Assembly (NCBI GenBank): GCA_023053575.1 | Contig: JAKZAP010000017.1 | Span: 1,991,501 to 2,055,500 of the forward strand | Length of the DNA stretch: 64,000 nt | Source: Branchinecta lynchi | Taxonomy: Eukaryota; Arthropoda; Branchiopoda; Anostraca; Branchinectidae | Reading direction: 5' to 3' | Shown here: in pieces, positions 59,101 through 61,562 of the stretch | How the letters are laid out: every line of letters begins with the position of its first letter | How positions within the stretch are numbered: position 1 is the first letter of the stretch | Notes under the pieces: generated by a model | Told to the model about the DNA's origin: nothing | The model's database searches: none | What the model saw: the letters and a program-made list of their open reading frames with translations, nothing else | Program-made: the position numbers and the translations under genes

Positions 59101-61080
59101 ACAATACGAACAGATAAACGATGTGGAACCAACAAAACATACAACGATGTGTAACTAAAAACCAGAAGAACGATGCGGATTGAATGACATACAAGTTCAA
59201 AATAAAATAAGGAATATTAAAATGTACGTGTTACACACACTCGCACGAAATATCCGAATTTATATTTATCTCTCGCACATGATCTTGGAGGGATAGCTAG
59301 CTGATCAAGAAAAATAAAAACCCCGAAAATCACGGTTTTTTATTTCTTTCGGTGAGTGATTGACTTTGTATTCGGGGTGTGGACTTGTAAAACCAGCATG
59401 GCTCCTTCCCTAAGGCGGGGCAACCTCTCACTTGTCACCACTTGACTCCTCGCTAAGGAGGAGCCTCATGTCCATCACCACGGCTGTTTTCTACATTACC
59501 TATTCAGTCTTTCTTTGGTGAGCTACCGAATGATATGTTACTCGTCCCAAAAATAAAATAAAATTGACAAACCATCCACCCTATTTATCAAGGTGGTAAA
59601 TCCGAAATTTTGTAACTTTGAAGGGACCGACCCGAATAAAATCCGCAATTTTTTGACCAAACCGCCAACCCCCACCCGCCTAGGTGTCAAAGATTTTAAT
59701 ACCTCTGCCCCCCTGATGGTTCCGAAAATCCCGGCAGGAATTTCAGTCCCGACCCACCCAGCGACATCGATTAGAAGGACTCATGTCCATCAGCCAATCC
59801 TGGGCCTCGCAACTAACCGTCGGCCGCTGGCGGGCTAGAAGTTTGTCCGAATTTAATATCCTGCACCTTTATGGTGATAGAAATAAGTGAGAAGTTTAAG
59901 TTCGTTTTTCGTCAAACCTCTACTGAACAAATGAAGCCAGTTGCGATCGGATGTAAAGAAGTACTCGTGAAAATCAAAACACGACGTTGGCTGGTGGTCG
60001 GATGGGTAGTCTTGCTTGTCGACTTGCTCTTGGATTGAACGTCGGCTCGGATTTGGGGTAGCGATACATATTCTGAGGCAGGTTTAAGCATGAGTAAAAG
60101 GTTAATTTCGCCCTTGCGAACTTCATGCCACTTGGTGAAAAAACAAAATATTTACAGAAAGTAAGGGTAGCCAATGGTCTTTTGTCCGATCTGTGGACAG
60201 GCGCTAAAAATACTGAGCACTTTATGATATCGTCAGTATTATGCAAATCCGGTAGGGTTGGGTTTCCTGTGCGGAAGCTCCGGATATCTGAAAGGTGAAG
60301 CATGGCTTTAAAAGCACTGTTAGTTCAGTCAGTTGTTCGTAGTCCCGCTGCTGTGAAATAACCAGTTGATCTGCGTTTTATACAGGGATTTATTTAACGG
60401 TATGAGACAGCCATAAAGACGAAATTTTGGAAGTGGCTTGCTAAGCCCTGCTTATTTTTACCTTTATACGGTCTTTAACGGACATTTATTAAAGGTTAAC
60501 TTCAGACATCGAGGCTGATGTCGGAATATAACACCGAGACGGTCTTAGAAAATAACCTATCCGAGCCGAATTCTTTTTTGGAGGTCAGGTTCTACTTTTC
60601 AGTAGTTGAGGAAAAGTGCTCGATGAACTTCTACGGAGTTTGATACGGCTTCGTCATCCTCTCTGGAGGCTGATACGATATCGTATCAACCTCTGCAAAA
60701 CTCATTGTCATGCTATAACTACCTGTGGGACATGGGAAGATATACTCTATACTACATTACCTTAATTCGCACTTCGGAGCGATAAGGTCCAATGGATCTG
60801 TGTTGCTATGTTGTGTTGCATGTTCGAGAAAAGTTATATGATCTTTAATGGGATAGAAATGGCTTTGGATTTGTTCTTTAACCCATCGGATTCTTTCAGG
60901 CTCCTTGGATTTGAGGCTCTTCACATTGCTGAATGTACTAATGGGACGGACCCCCGAGAGCAGAATTGGAATACGGAACTCCCCACAACTTCTTGGTTTG
61001 TTCCTGCAGCCCTATATGCGTTGTATGTCGCTGCACTCTTCGCGTCGACAGTTTTGATCCCAAAGCTGGGAGAAGACGAG
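23104..61080 (+). CDS. PIEZO: PIEZO mechanosensitive ion channel, N-terminal 326 residues (6 exons, partial)
   Basis: Six exons join with matching phases (1,1,1,1,2,0) to give an uninterrupted 326-residue N-terminus. Hallmarks in order: VVIRFNLLSLVYTGFLLYLP (about 22-41), comparable to the LLRFSGLSLVYLLFLLLLP region of vertebrate PIEZO1; a hydrophobic segment in FFTAFFFGTVQFLFNVVIL; a loop cysteine before SMLRHFGFVRFD, as in RHIGVTRLD; helix VLLILCGLAIWFLLWKL; an acidic linker; then LLLLASVTWWAYG (vertebrate FLALCTWWACH), LLLGYQMQYSQFMVPP and a CTNGTD loop carrying an N-glycosylation sequon. PIEZO subunits form trimeric, stretch-gated cation channels in the plasma membrane; this part is the distal blade. 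The full family length is about 2500 residues, so most of the gene lies right of 64000. Introns of 17.9, 2.5, 6.6, 7.4 and 2.6 kb are filled with repeats. No frameshift or stop was seen. Confidence 0.88.
23214..23408 (+). mobile_element. MITE J fragment (GTGTTCCAC end)
   Basis: GAGCGTGTTCCACGCTTATA followed by paired GTTACTA blocks and CCTTGACAAAAGCCAGGA match the intact copy at 55009-55293. It stops at the start of repeat I, which probably inserted into it. Confidence 0.5.
23412..23828 (-). mobile_element. MITE-like repeat I, copy 2
   Basis: Ends CGTATCGCCGTTCCCCCAGG and CGGTGAACGGCGAGAATACG. It shares the interior AATCAATTTTTGCTGGTGTT and AGACTAATTTCGTCAACTGC with copy 1, in reverse. Confidence 0.6.
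23835..23912 (+). repeat. family B 3' end fragment
   Basis: GACAACTTTTTTGATGTCTTAGGTATCCCTCC followed by CACTTACGTTTTGGGGTCCC matches the family B 3' end. Confidence 0.55.
24261..25327 (+). mobile_element. family B element, copy a (HINE-like)
   Basis: 5' end AAACAAGACCGAAGGTTTCG then GATCCCAAAAATCT. 3' end (ACAGACGG)-type repeat, ACAACTTTTGCAATGTCATA and the palindrome TTTTGGGATCCCAAAA. The interior has diverged monomers with GTGAACTACTTG-CCGG blocks. A LINE tail, (TGAA)n, has inserted at 24341-24440. Confidence 0.65.
24341..24440 (-). repeat. LINE 3' end with (TTCA)n tail
   Basis: Nine TGAA units then TTTTATTGACCCACTGCACT and AGTAGAGTATAATAAA. It lies inside family B copy a, so it is younger than that element. 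Confidence 0.6.
25736..26746 (-). mobile_element. family B element, copy b, nested in hAT
   Basis: The plus strand shows TTTTTGGGATCCCAAAACGT at the left and GGGATCCCATCGAAACC then TTTGGTCTTGTTT at the right; the element reads on the minus strand. Monomers of about 135-140 bp carry GTTGATTAGATGTT, GAACACGATGGTGAAAA and CCGGAATCCGGCCAAAACCG. The (TCCGTCTG)n stretch is at 25787-25829. Confidence 0.75.
26981..27176. repeat. short insertion within the hAT transposase remnant
   Basis: Splits a stretch that is continuous in hAT copy 1 (ATCGAAG then ACATTGCAA). Contains (CCTTA)n at 27042-27062; probably a SINE-like insert. Confidence 0.5.
27390..27600 (-). repeat. LINE 3' end, (TAAG)n tail
   Basis: (TAAG)n then TTTATTTATAACCCGCC, AGCGGAGTAAAT and TCGGTCAGGAAGCAGTG; the last block recurs at 40740-40760. 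Confidence 0.5.
27950..28215 (+). repeat. family C repeat, single arm with tail
   Basis: GAGCCCGAAGAGGACCCTTG then CCAAGAAAGGCCGAAG, TTCAGCTGACGCATCTGTTTTGCA and tail CAGTCAGCTTGGGCTGAAGG. The core is degraded here (CCGAAGA, GAAG). Confidence 0.55.
28467..28510. repeat. strong hairpin CGACAACCGGT
   Basis: CGACAACCGGT is followed after 13 bases by ACCGGTTGTCG. Isolated perfect 11-bp inverted repeat; possibly a minimal MITE. Confidence 0.45.
28511..28990. other. intron 1, nothing recognised
   Basis: No feature supported. Confidence 0.3.
28999..29299 (+). mobile_element. hAT MITE family D, copy 1
   Basis: Left CAGAGGCATTAC, right GTGATGCCCCTG. Interior of GACTGATTTTCAGAAAA-type 20-25 bp repeats between a G run and a G/C run. 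Flanks AATGTACT and ACTTTACT are an eroded 8-bp duplication. Confidence 0.7.
29537..29649 (+). mobile_element. hAT MITE family D, copy 2 (short form)
   Basis: CAGAGGCGTTACTAGCCAAA to GGTGCCCCTG, with a perfect 8-bp duplication GTTGGGTC (29529-29536, 29650-29657). It lacks the repeated interior of copies 1, 3 and 4. Confidence 0.8.
29660..30480. other. intron 1, mostly unrecognised
   Basis: Only a family C-type tail at about 30062-30090 (CAGCTTGGGCTGAAGGAATA) is recognisable. Confidence 0.3.
30492..30760 (+). repeat. dispersed repeat K, copy 1 (GTAGTAT-rich)
   Basis: Aligns along its length with 45852-46105: GTAGTAT, AATGTGCC-CAGACTGG, GTAGTATCCA, GCATGTAGTAGCATC, CTGCATGC and CTACTTTTTCGTA blocks in order. 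Confidence 0.6.
30855..30960 (+). repeat. family B-like 3' end relic
   Basis: GTCGTGCTAACAGACGGACG, then ACAGACATAGG and TTTGGGGTCCC in the order of a family B 3' end. Confidence 0.4.
31289..31619 (+). mobile_element. hAT MITE family D, copy 3 (best preserved)
   Basis: CAGAGGCGTTACTAGCCAAA to TCGTGACGCCCCTG, 331 bp, flanked by a perfect 8-bp duplication CATAGGCA (31281-31288, 31620-31627). The interior has tandem GACTGATTTTCAGAAAAATC units; a G run follows each end. Confidence 0.85.
31899..32391. mobile_element. family F foldback, copy 1 (AGTTGCGTTTTTGTTCG ends)
   Basis: AGTTGCGTTTTTGTTCGGCT and AGTCGAACAAAAACGCAACT face each other, flanked by ATT on both sides (3-bp duplication). The arms continue as an imperfect foldback rich in GCTTTTTGCC-type words. 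Confidence 0.7.
32520..32575. repeat. C run meeting G run
   Basis: A C12 tract is followed by TT and a G9 tract (32544-32566), a perfect homopolymer hairpin within the foldback's right part. Confidence 0.5.
32885..33890. repeat. dispersed AT-rich repeat N, copy 1
   Basis: AAACTTTGACAGAGTAACAC, CTACTTTATTTCCACTAT and, further on, TTGACCCTTACTGAACTTGA and AACTGAATATTTA-like blocks match 58280-58440 and 58795-58910. The central part (33150-33860) has no match elsewhere in the window, and an opposite-strand family C-type tail ends it (about 33873-33893). Confidence 0.45.
33917..36274 (-). mobile_element. family A element, copy 3
   Basis: Read on the minus strand: 5' AAACAAGAGCTACGAGCTCA then TATGGCACTTG; 3' hairpin TGGCACTTGAG-CAAGTGCCATA then AAAAC. 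The monomers appear here as ATGAAACTT with G tracts. (GTCCGTCA/GTCTGTCG)n lies at 33967-34004. The 5' third holds repeat H-like sequence (36113-36245). Confidence 0.7.
36113..36245 (+). repeat. dispersed repeat H, copy 3
   Basis: GATAACCGATTTTACGCATC, GGAGCATAAGCAACACGGAA and GATTAGTGAGGTGTCGTT match the other copies. It lies within the 5' portion of family A copy 3. Confidence 0.45.
36304..36613. mobile_element. family F foldback, copy 2 (GTTGCGTTTTTGATCG ends)
   Basis: AGTTGCGTTTTTGATCGAAG and AACTTCGATCAAAAACGCAA face each other. The interior CGAAGTTTGAAG-type words differ wholly from copy 1 beyond about 17 bases. Confidence 0.65.
36614..36703. repeat. perfect-arm foldback, TTTTGTTTCAGTTATGAA
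   Basis: ACTTTTGTTTCAGTTATGAA plus GTACAGTA is complemented 28 bases later. It abuts the right end of family F copy 2. Confidence 0.65.
36735..36870 (+). repeat. family C repeat with long outer stem
   Basis: AAAACGGATATGTC is followed by CTGACTA, the stem-loop GGACCCTTGCCAAGAAGGGC with C, GAAA, a second stem, then GACATATCCGTTTT, which complements the start. The outer flanks TTCAAACAA/TTGTTTGAA also pair. One core base differs from the hammerhead consensus. Confidence 0.6.
36880..37375. other. intron 1, nothing recognised
   Basis: AT-rich with T run at 37169-37186. Confidence 0.3.
37379..37547 (-). mobile_element. MITE P, copy 1 (CACTGTAAAA ends)
   Basis: CTGTAAAAAAGAATCTTACA, CTACTGGGAT, ATCTTATCTC foldback words, ending AACTTTTGACAGTG. 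Reverse orientation relative to the other copies. Confidence 0.6.
37675..37785 (+). repeat. LINE 3' end with (TTCA)n tail
   Basis: GTTTTGTTTCGAGGGTAATT, AGTCCCTTACAGGTTCGCCT, TTTAATAAACCC then six TTCA units. The reverse copy is at 63096-63210. Confidence 0.65.
38007..38245 (+). repeat. dispersed repeat, pair with 48168-48436
   Basis: GGGCATATCAAACTACCCCA, CCTAGGAACAATGCTT, TCAGCAGCTTTTTCAACAGT and CTAGCTTGGACAAAGATAAA are all found complemented, in reverse order, at 48168-48436. Confidence 0.65.
38285..38400 (+). repeat. family D-like fragment (left part missing)
   Basis: AATCGACTGCTTTTACGAAA, ATCGCGGCGCTTCGCGC, TACCGACTGTCCGACA and a G run, as in copy 3, but without terminal repeats. A similar piece is at 26760-26840. 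Confidence 0.5.
38633..38913 (-). mobile_element. hAT MITE family D, copy 4
   Basis: CAGGGGCGTCACGACTGG to TAGTAACGCCTCTG with a perfect 8-bp duplication GTGGCAAC (38625-38632, 38914-38921). Opposite orientation to copies 1-3. Confidence 0.85.
38922..39490. other. intron 1, nothing recognised
   Basis: No feature supported. Confidence 0.3.
39505..39650 (+). repeat. minisatellite, TTTGGGTTACA-type
   Basis: About eleven imperfect units of 10-12 bp (GGGTTACTTT, GGGTTACATT, AGGTTACATT). Confidence 0.65.
39900..40650 (-). repeat. tandem array of a family B 5' terminus
   Basis: GGGATCCC(A/T)TCGA recurs at 39951, 40058, 40143, 40228, 40325, 40431 and 40619. Each unit (about 85-107 bp, one of 188) carries GGTCTTTTTCC-type termini and TATGCTATCCACATTGTCTT. 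On the minus strand every unit contains AAGACCAAAAGTCTCGATGG then GATCCC, the family B 5' end. Confidence 0.75.
40655..40815 (-). repeat. LINE 3' end, (TAAG)n tail
   Basis: GTAAGTAAGTAATAGTGGAG, TAAACTTCAACACACAGAAA and TCGGTCAGGAAGCAGTGGG match 27390-27600. Confidence 0.5.
41036..41131 (+). CDS. PIEZO: PIEZO exon 2
   Basis: The acceptor is CTACTAATTCTTTGTTTTCTAG, i.e. a pyrimidine tract with a plausible branch point. The exon encodes VVIRFNLLSLVYTGFLLYLP followed by HIPFPGSVDRI and ends in phase 1 at GTAAATG. This is the most recognisable N-terminal PIEZO stretch. Confidence 0.88.
41375..41758. mobile_element. family F foldback, copy 3 (GATACCACGG subtype)
   Basis: AGTTGCGTTTTGCAGATACC and ATCTGCAAAAACGCAACT face each other, flanked by ATT on both sides. 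Repeated CCGTTTTTGCAGTTATCGTG units lie inside. Related copies at 52705-53107 and 54439-54748. It lies in PIEZO intron 2. Confidence 0.7.
41765..42445. other. intron 2, nothing recognised
   Basis: T and G runs at 41827-41850; no repeat family recognised. Confidence 0.3.
42452..43461 (-). mobile_element. family B element, copy c
   Basis: TTTTTGGGATCCCAAAACGT at the left, (TCCGTCCG)n at 42509-42536, monomers with GTTGATTAGATG, and GGGATCCCATCGACACC then TTTGGTCTTGTTT at the right. It ends about 200 bp before PIEZO exon 3. Confidence 0.75.
43666..43785 (+). CDS. PIEZO: PIEZO exon 3
   Basis: The acceptor is CTTTTTTTCAG. The exon reads GPVRWFSRILFFTAFFFG and then TVQFLFNVVILSS, and ends in phase 1 at GTAAGTAG. 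The segment matches PIEZO1 in position and hydrophobic character (second membrane helix). Confidence 0.82.
43985..44545 (+). repeat. LINE 3' UTR, (CAT)n tail
   Basis: TTTTCGCTACTGTAAATTCC is shared with the complement of 53460-53485; ends AATGGGTTATAAATAAAATC then (ATC)n at 44529-44547. Confidence 0.5.
44717..45102. mobile_element. foldback MITE Q, copy 1 (GGCTTCACCTTCCAGAT)
   Basis: AAAGCGAGGCTTCACCTTCC and AATCTGGAAGGTGAAGCC with TGGCTTTAA are opposed; inner words CTGGAAGT/TCTGGAAG repeat. A second copy ends at 60310. Confidence 0.6.
45120..45350. repeat. family C repeat, inverted dimer 1
   Basis: GCAAAACGGATAAGTCAGCT with ACATTTTATTAGAGCTATAT and TGGCCCTTCTTGGCAAGAGT forms the first arm; after about 35 bp the complement follows (TTGCCAAGAAGGGCCGAAAT). 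The second arm continues into ATGATTCGCAGTCAGCCTGG and GGTGAAGGAATAT. Confidence 0.65.
45419..45580 (+). repeat. dispersed repeat H, copy 4
   Basis: CCATTGACGTCTTGCAAAAA, GATAACCGGGTTTACGCATC, GCCCATGGAAAACCGTGA and GTAAGGTATCGTTAG match copies 1-3. Confidence 0.55.
45648..45778 (+). repeat. direct duplication, about 67 bp x 2
   Basis: AATAGGTTGCATTGGCATT, GACACGA-GGTCGTGT, GAACCGGTTA and TACCCAAACT occur twice in tandem with a few substitutions. Confidence 0.65.
45852..46105 (+). repeat. dispersed repeat K, copy 2
   Basis: Aligns with 30492-30760; the GTAGCAT/GTAGTAT words are internal to the repeat. Confidence 0.6.
46230..46890 (+). repeat. tandem array, about 134-149 bp unit, with 5' module shared with 8.5 kb
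   Basis: GGGCAAT-TGGGCCCA-TTGCCC-TGAAC starts units at about 46419, 46553, 46702 and 46846. The module CTCGATCCGACCGCTGGGTC precedes. The monomer length is close to families A and B, which suggests a third satellite-bearing family. Confidence 0.6.
47021..47250. mobile_element. foldback MITE R (TTTACACACTGCGTAAAATC)
   Basis: TTTACACACTGCGTAAAATC plus CGAGCGTA is complemented by TACGCTCGGATTTTACGCAG and TGTGTAAA. Inner copies of ATCCGAGCGTATTTT and GAAATCGGTCCGTTTTGTA add direct repeats. Confidence 0.7.
47328..47640 (-). repeat. duplicated block flanking an 18S rRNA fragment
   Basis: CTCTCTCATTG-CTGTT-ATAACAAATT, AAAAGCGGAACACGGTTATA and AAATCTGGGAT occur at about 47345-47410 and 47553-47612, on either side of the rRNA piece. 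Open reading across it on the minus strand is a by-product. Confidence 0.55.
47471..47533 (-). rRNA. 18S rRNA fragment, short (pseudogene)
   Basis: The minus strand reads CCACATCCAAAAAAGGCAGC, AGGCGCGCAAATTACCCAAT, CCCGGCACGGGGAGGTAGTG. This is the conserved 5'-domain segment of eukaryotic 18S rRNA (near residues 440-510 of the molecule) with a few substitutions. It then joins ATTATCAGTTGAGCGCAGGC and ATGATTCGCAGTCAGC, the last part being family C tail. Confidence 0.75.
47777..48028 (+). CDS. 83-residue ORF of unknown identity
   Basis: The ATG context ACAATGG opens MDTSNAFLCIKCFTNKHF; the middle is mildly hydrophobic (IGRFLVIPCLYLSGI). No recognised domain, splice sites or copies in the window. 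In PIEZO intron 3, same strand. It could be a retroposon remnant or chance. Confidence 0.15.
   Translation: MDTSNAFLCIKCFTNKHFRLPLEGATKIGRFLVIPCLYLSGISTIQILEAGISWQEIQEVPALLDRKGYIRDVTKVKPQMQFT
48168..48436 (-). repeat. dispersed repeat, reverse partner of 38007-38245
   Basis: AAACAAATAACCTATTCAAA, CTTTGTCCAAGCTAGTAAAT, AACTGTTGAAAAAGCTGCTG and GGGGTAGTTTGATGTGCCC complement the 38 kb copy. Confidence 0.65.
48465..48515 (+). repeat. short block shared with 59727-59775
   Basis: CCTGGCAGGAATATTAGTCC plus CGACCCACCCAGCGACATCG is nearly identical at the two sites. Confidence 0.5.
48535..48754. mobile_element. foldback MITE, AGTGCGAACAC family, copy 2 (complete)
   Basis: AGTGCGAACACGCGATCAGA, GAGCTCCCGGACTGGAATTC and CTGCCCGGATTTTTG are mirrored by CAAAAATCCGGTCAGGAATT, CCAGTCCGGGAGCT and TGTGTGTCCGCACT. 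Arms about 60 bp. Confidence 0.75.
48800..48960 (-). rRNA. 18S rRNA fragment, about 155 nt (pseudogene)
   Basis: The minus strand reads TCGATGGTAGGTTATGCGCC, TACCATGGTTGCAACGGGTA, ACGGGGAATCAGGGTTCGAT, GAGAGGGAGCCTGAG, CCACATCCAAGAAAGGCAGC, AGGCGCGCAAATTA, GGCACGGGG and GGTAGTGA: a colinear stretch of the 18S 5' domain (near residues 350-510). Substitutions and an extended G tract show it is not functional. It joins the same non-ribosomal tail (ATTATCAGTTGAGCG) as the 47.5 kb copy. Confidence 0.85.
48961..49330 (-). repeat. LINE 3' UTR, 5'-truncated copy with (TTCA)n tail
   Basis: Matches 53204-53585 base for base over long runs: TTTTTATTAGCCCACTTCTA, AGGATACAAATTTACACTTC, GTAAAGTCCAGAAAGGTAAA, GGACCGAGTGGTC. 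The tail abuts the 18S fragment. Confidence 0.75.
49331..50295. other. intron 3, mostly unrecognised
   Basis: A degenerate family C stretch (GGGCCCTTCTTGGCA, about 49505) and an ORF at 49617-49841 without recognised domain are all that stand out. Confidence 0.3.
50300..50336. repeat. family F right end before PIEZO exon 4
   Basis: ACCGTGGTATCAATACCATG followed by TATCTGTAAAAACGCAACT. Confidence 0.55.
50357..50629 (+). CDS. PIEZO: PIEZO exon 4
   Basis: The acceptor TATATCCTAATAG is weak, but phase 1 entry creates the loop cysteine (TGC) expected before SMLRHFGFVRFDTISA. Then follow a helix (VLLILCGLAIWFLLWKL) and a highly charged, acidic linker, as in other PIEZOs. The donor is GTAAGTTG (GT at 50630). 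A family F repeat end lies about 25 bp upstream of the exon (50300-50336). Confidence 0.85.
50640..51015. other. intron 4 start, repeat I-like end then unrecognised
   Basis: TATTTCGCCGTTCCTTGGGG and CTCCTCGAGAAGTCAAGGTG resemble one end of repeat I; the remainder to 51015 is unrecognised. Confidence 0.35.
51016..51406. mobile_element. family F-like element, ACCGGTG subtype, partial
   Basis: AGCTGCGTTCTTTGTCACGG, GAGTTGTCACCGGTGGTCTC and AACCAGACCTGCTCGGGAGC recur at 51574-51785. A retroposon tail, (TTCAG)n, interrupts it at 51066-51250. Confidence 0.5.
51409..51572 (+). mobile_element. MITE P, copy 2
   Basis: CACTGTAAAATGTATCTCCG, GCAGTATTTGCTACTGGGAT, then the complementary ATCCCAGTAGTAAAT. 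The right terminus is truncated. Confidence 0.6.
51574..52169. mobile_element. family F-like element, ACCGGTG subtype, with inner foldback
   Basis: AGCTGCGTTTTTTGGTCACG on the left and GCAACGAACGCAGCT on the right. An inner pair CCTCGTTTTTGTTG / CAACAAAAACGAGG (51858-52136) encloses GCTGCCG/GCACTGCAGC words. ORFs here are low complexity. Confidence 0.5.
52350..52480 (-). repeat. LINE 3' end, (TAAG)n tail
   Basis: AGTAAGTAAGTAAGAG, then TATTTATAACCCACAAAATG and GTGTGGAGTAG. Confidence 0.5.
52705..53107. mobile_element. family F foldback, GATACCACGG subtype, copy 2
   Basis: AGTTTTTTTGCAGATACCAT, CCGTGGTATCCGATACTACG and AACTGCAAAAACGACTTATT match 41375-41758. An internal duplication (AATGTAACTGTATATAGTT twice, 52894 and 52954) is private to this copy. 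Confidence 0.65.
53204..54400 (-). mobile_element. CR1/L2-like LINE 3' half, internally deleted
   Basis: On the minus strand a reverse-transcriptase motif VQNGVSQGGVLS (about 54395-54350) breaks off and is followed by an open C-terminal segment (54313-53816) with YVRPVLEYASPMWGP, QELESVQKRALFTI and LPTLAQRYEQI: the standard post-RT region of jockey/CR1/L2-group LINEs. A 3' UTR of about 600 bp ends GTGGGTTAATAAAAAGATTC and (ATTC)n. The RT catalytic core between the two parts is missing. Confidence 0.8.
54439..54748 (-). mobile_element. family F foldback, GATACCACGG subtype, copy 3
   Basis: GGTATCTGCAAAAACGCAACT (54728-54748) is the intact end; the interior complements 41375-41758 (CCAATTTGACAAAAATTGAT, GAAGTCATCCCGAAAG). 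Confidence 0.65.
54755..55005. other. intron 4, nothing recognised
   Basis: No feature supported. Confidence 0.3.
55009..55293. mobile_element. MITE J, complete (GAGCGTGTTCCACCCT)
   Basis: GAGCGTGTTCCACCCTTCTA and GTAGGGTGGAACACACTC form the inverted ends (12 bp perfect core). Interior GTTACTATTAGTTACTA words and GACGTCATGCG. Confidence 0.7.
55294..55530. other. intron 4, nothing recognised
   Basis: No feature supported. Confidence 0.3.
55533..55683 (+). mobile_element. MITE P, copy 3
   Basis: CACTGTACAAAGTTTTTCGG, GTAGTATTTGCTACTCGGAT, ATCTACGCAGATAAGATTAT; right end eroded where copy 4 begins. Confidence 0.55.
55685..55859 (+). mobile_element. MITE P, copy 4 (complete)
   Basis: CACTGCAAAAAGTTTCTCCG to TTTTTTTTACAGTG, flanked by TA on both sides. 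Interior CTACTGGGATAA / AGATAATCGTATCTCAGTAG foldback. Confidence 0.65.
55860..56040. other. intron 4, nothing recognised
   Basis: Short AT-rich palindromes only. Confidence 0.3.
56042..56906 (-). mobile_element. family B element, copy d (3' end missing)
   Basis: Four or more monomers of about 140 bp with GTTGATTAAATGTTTGATTT and CTCGCCGGA-AAGTAGTTCG; right side GGGATCCCATCGACGCC, TTTGGTCTTGTT (5' end of the element). The (ACAGACGG) stretch and terminal palindrome are absent at the left. Confidence 0.7.
56920..57635. mobile_element. possible foldback element with inner hairpin
   Basis: GACGCTTTCACATTGACGCG at the left and GTTGCTCAGTGTGAAAGC at the right are opposed. Within it a strong hairpin CAACGTAAGAATAGAAC-TTG-GTTCTGTTCTTACGTTG sits at 57518-57555. 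Confidence 0.4.
57632..57930 (+). mobile_element. hAT MITE family D, copy 5 (degraded)
   Basis: CAAGAGGCGTTATTAGCCAA then G run, TTTACCGACTGGCTTGTAAT and ACGACTGTTTTCAAGAAAA; the right terminal repeat is unrecognisable. It lies just upstream of PIEZO exon 5. Confidence 0.55.
58012..58258 (+). CDS. PIEZO: PIEZO exon 5
   Basis: The acceptor is TTTCTTTTTTTCTAG. The exon reads APFAVMFAQVWVSCLRPSVL, then LLLLASVTWWAYG, MVYAEIHLVLLLGYQMQYSQ and VPPEGLSA. The TWWA motif and the YQM followed by a PP-containing end are PIEZO hallmarks. It enters in phase 1 and leaves in phase 2 at GTGAGTGA. Confidence 0.9.
58275..58440. repeat. dispersed AT-rich repeat N, copy 2, part 1
   Basis: CAAACTTTGACAGACTAATA, CTACTTTATTTTCACTATAC and GCTACAAAGTCATACTAACT match 32888-32950. 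The continuation is at 58790-58910. Confidence 0.5.
58672..58800 (+). repeat. family C repeat with intact hammerhead-like core
   Basis: CCTGACGA, stem-loop GGACCCTTGCCAAGAAGGGC with C, GAAA, then ATCGCTGATGAAGAATCGTA, TTTGAATAAATGTTTCAAAG and tail TCAGCTTGGGCTCAAAGAGT. It sits between the two parts of repeat N copy 2. Confidence 0.6.
58801..58910. repeat. dispersed AT-rich repeat N, copy 2, part 2
   Basis: ATTGACCCTTCCTAAACTTG, ACTGAATATTTACAACTAAT and TATTTTAATACA match 33036-33130. Confidence 0.45.
58939..59351. mobile_element. foldback element, about 100-bp arms (CGAAAGAAATAGAAAACCGT)
   Basis: CGAAAGAAATAGAAAACCGT, TTTTCTTGATCAGCTAGTTA and TAAATTCGGATATTTCG are complemented at 59248-59351. 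About 200 bp lie between the arms. Confidence 0.7.
59352..60230. other. intron 5, mostly unrecognised
   Basis: Contains an inverted CACCACTTGACTCCTC / GGAGGAGCCTCATG area at 59430-59490 and the CGACCCACCCAGCGACATCG block (59748-59767) shared with 48.49 kb. Confidence 0.3.
60231..60315. repeat. MITE Q, copy 2, right end
   Basis: ATGCAAATCCGGTAGGGTTG, GCGGAAGCTCCGGATATCTG and AAAGGTGAAGCATGGCTTTA follow the layout of 45020-45102. Confidence 0.5.
60316..60895. other. intron 5, nothing recognised
   Basis: A short inverted GATACGATATCGTATC (60671-60686) is the only marked feature. Confidence 0.3.
60900..61080 (+). CDS. PIEZO: PIEZO exon 6
   Basis: The acceptor is GGATTCTTTCAG. Joining exon 5 restores an arginine codon, then LLGFEALHIAECTNGTD (extracellular loop with cysteine and NGT sequon) and the helix VPAALYALYVAALFASTVLI. 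It ends in phase 0 at GTAGGATT, a weaker donor before a T tract. The next exon is not in the window. Confidence 0.87.
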
Positions 61081-61185
61081 GTAGGATTTTTTTTTTTTGT
61101 ATCGGTTTTTCCGACATCAAACAGTTCACCATTCTTCAGTATCATTCGGTTGCATCCTATTCTGGAGTACGCTTACTATATTTGA

Positions 61186-61445
61186 TAGTGCAAAACGGAT
61201 ATGTCAGCTGGGTTTTTATAAGAGCTGCATTTCAGCCCTTCTTGGCAAGGGTCCTCTTCCGGCTCGAAACAGCTCAAGTTGGAAAAACGAACTTGTGGGA
61301 GAACTACATGCTGGTTTTCCAACTATAGCAGTTTTGAGCCTGAAGAGGTCCGTTAGCCAAGAAGGGCCGGAATATACCTCTAATAAAATTCAGGACGTAT
61401 CCGTTTTGCACTATTAAACATGATTCGCAGTCATAGGCTGAATGA
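61186..61445. repeat. family C repeat, inverted dimer 2 (longest arms)
   Basis: GCAAAACGGATATGTCAGCT, CAGCCCTTCTTGGCAAGGGT, CCTCTTCCGGCTCGAAACAG and CTCAAGTTGGAAAAACGAAC form arm 1; TTTTCCAACTATAGCAGTTT, TGAGCCTGAAGAGGTCCGTT, AGCCAAGAAGGGCCGGAATA and GACGTATCCGTTTTGCAC form arm 2. The tail ATGATTCGCAGTCATAGGCT follows. Confidence 0.65.
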
Positions 61446-61499
61446 ATATTTATAGTACGCTTACTGTCCGACTAGAGCTGTCAGTCCGTCCTGTCTGAA

Positions 61500-61562
61500 G
61501 GGGTTAGCACGCTGAACTCGGAAGCGACGGGTCATTGGTTCAATTCTCGGTGGTGCCTACTG
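61500..61562 (+). pseudogene. tRNA-like sequence (SINE head or tRNA pseudogene)
   Basis: GGGGTTAGCACGCTGAACTC, AAGCGACGGGTCA and a B-box-like GGTTCAATTC occur at tRNA spacing. The T stem does not pair well and the anticodon loop is not standard. Confidence 0.35.

Noticed and set aside
61500..61562. Functional tRNA gene
   Set aside because: B-box and spacing are present, but the T stem and anticodon loop do not form a valid cloverleaf.
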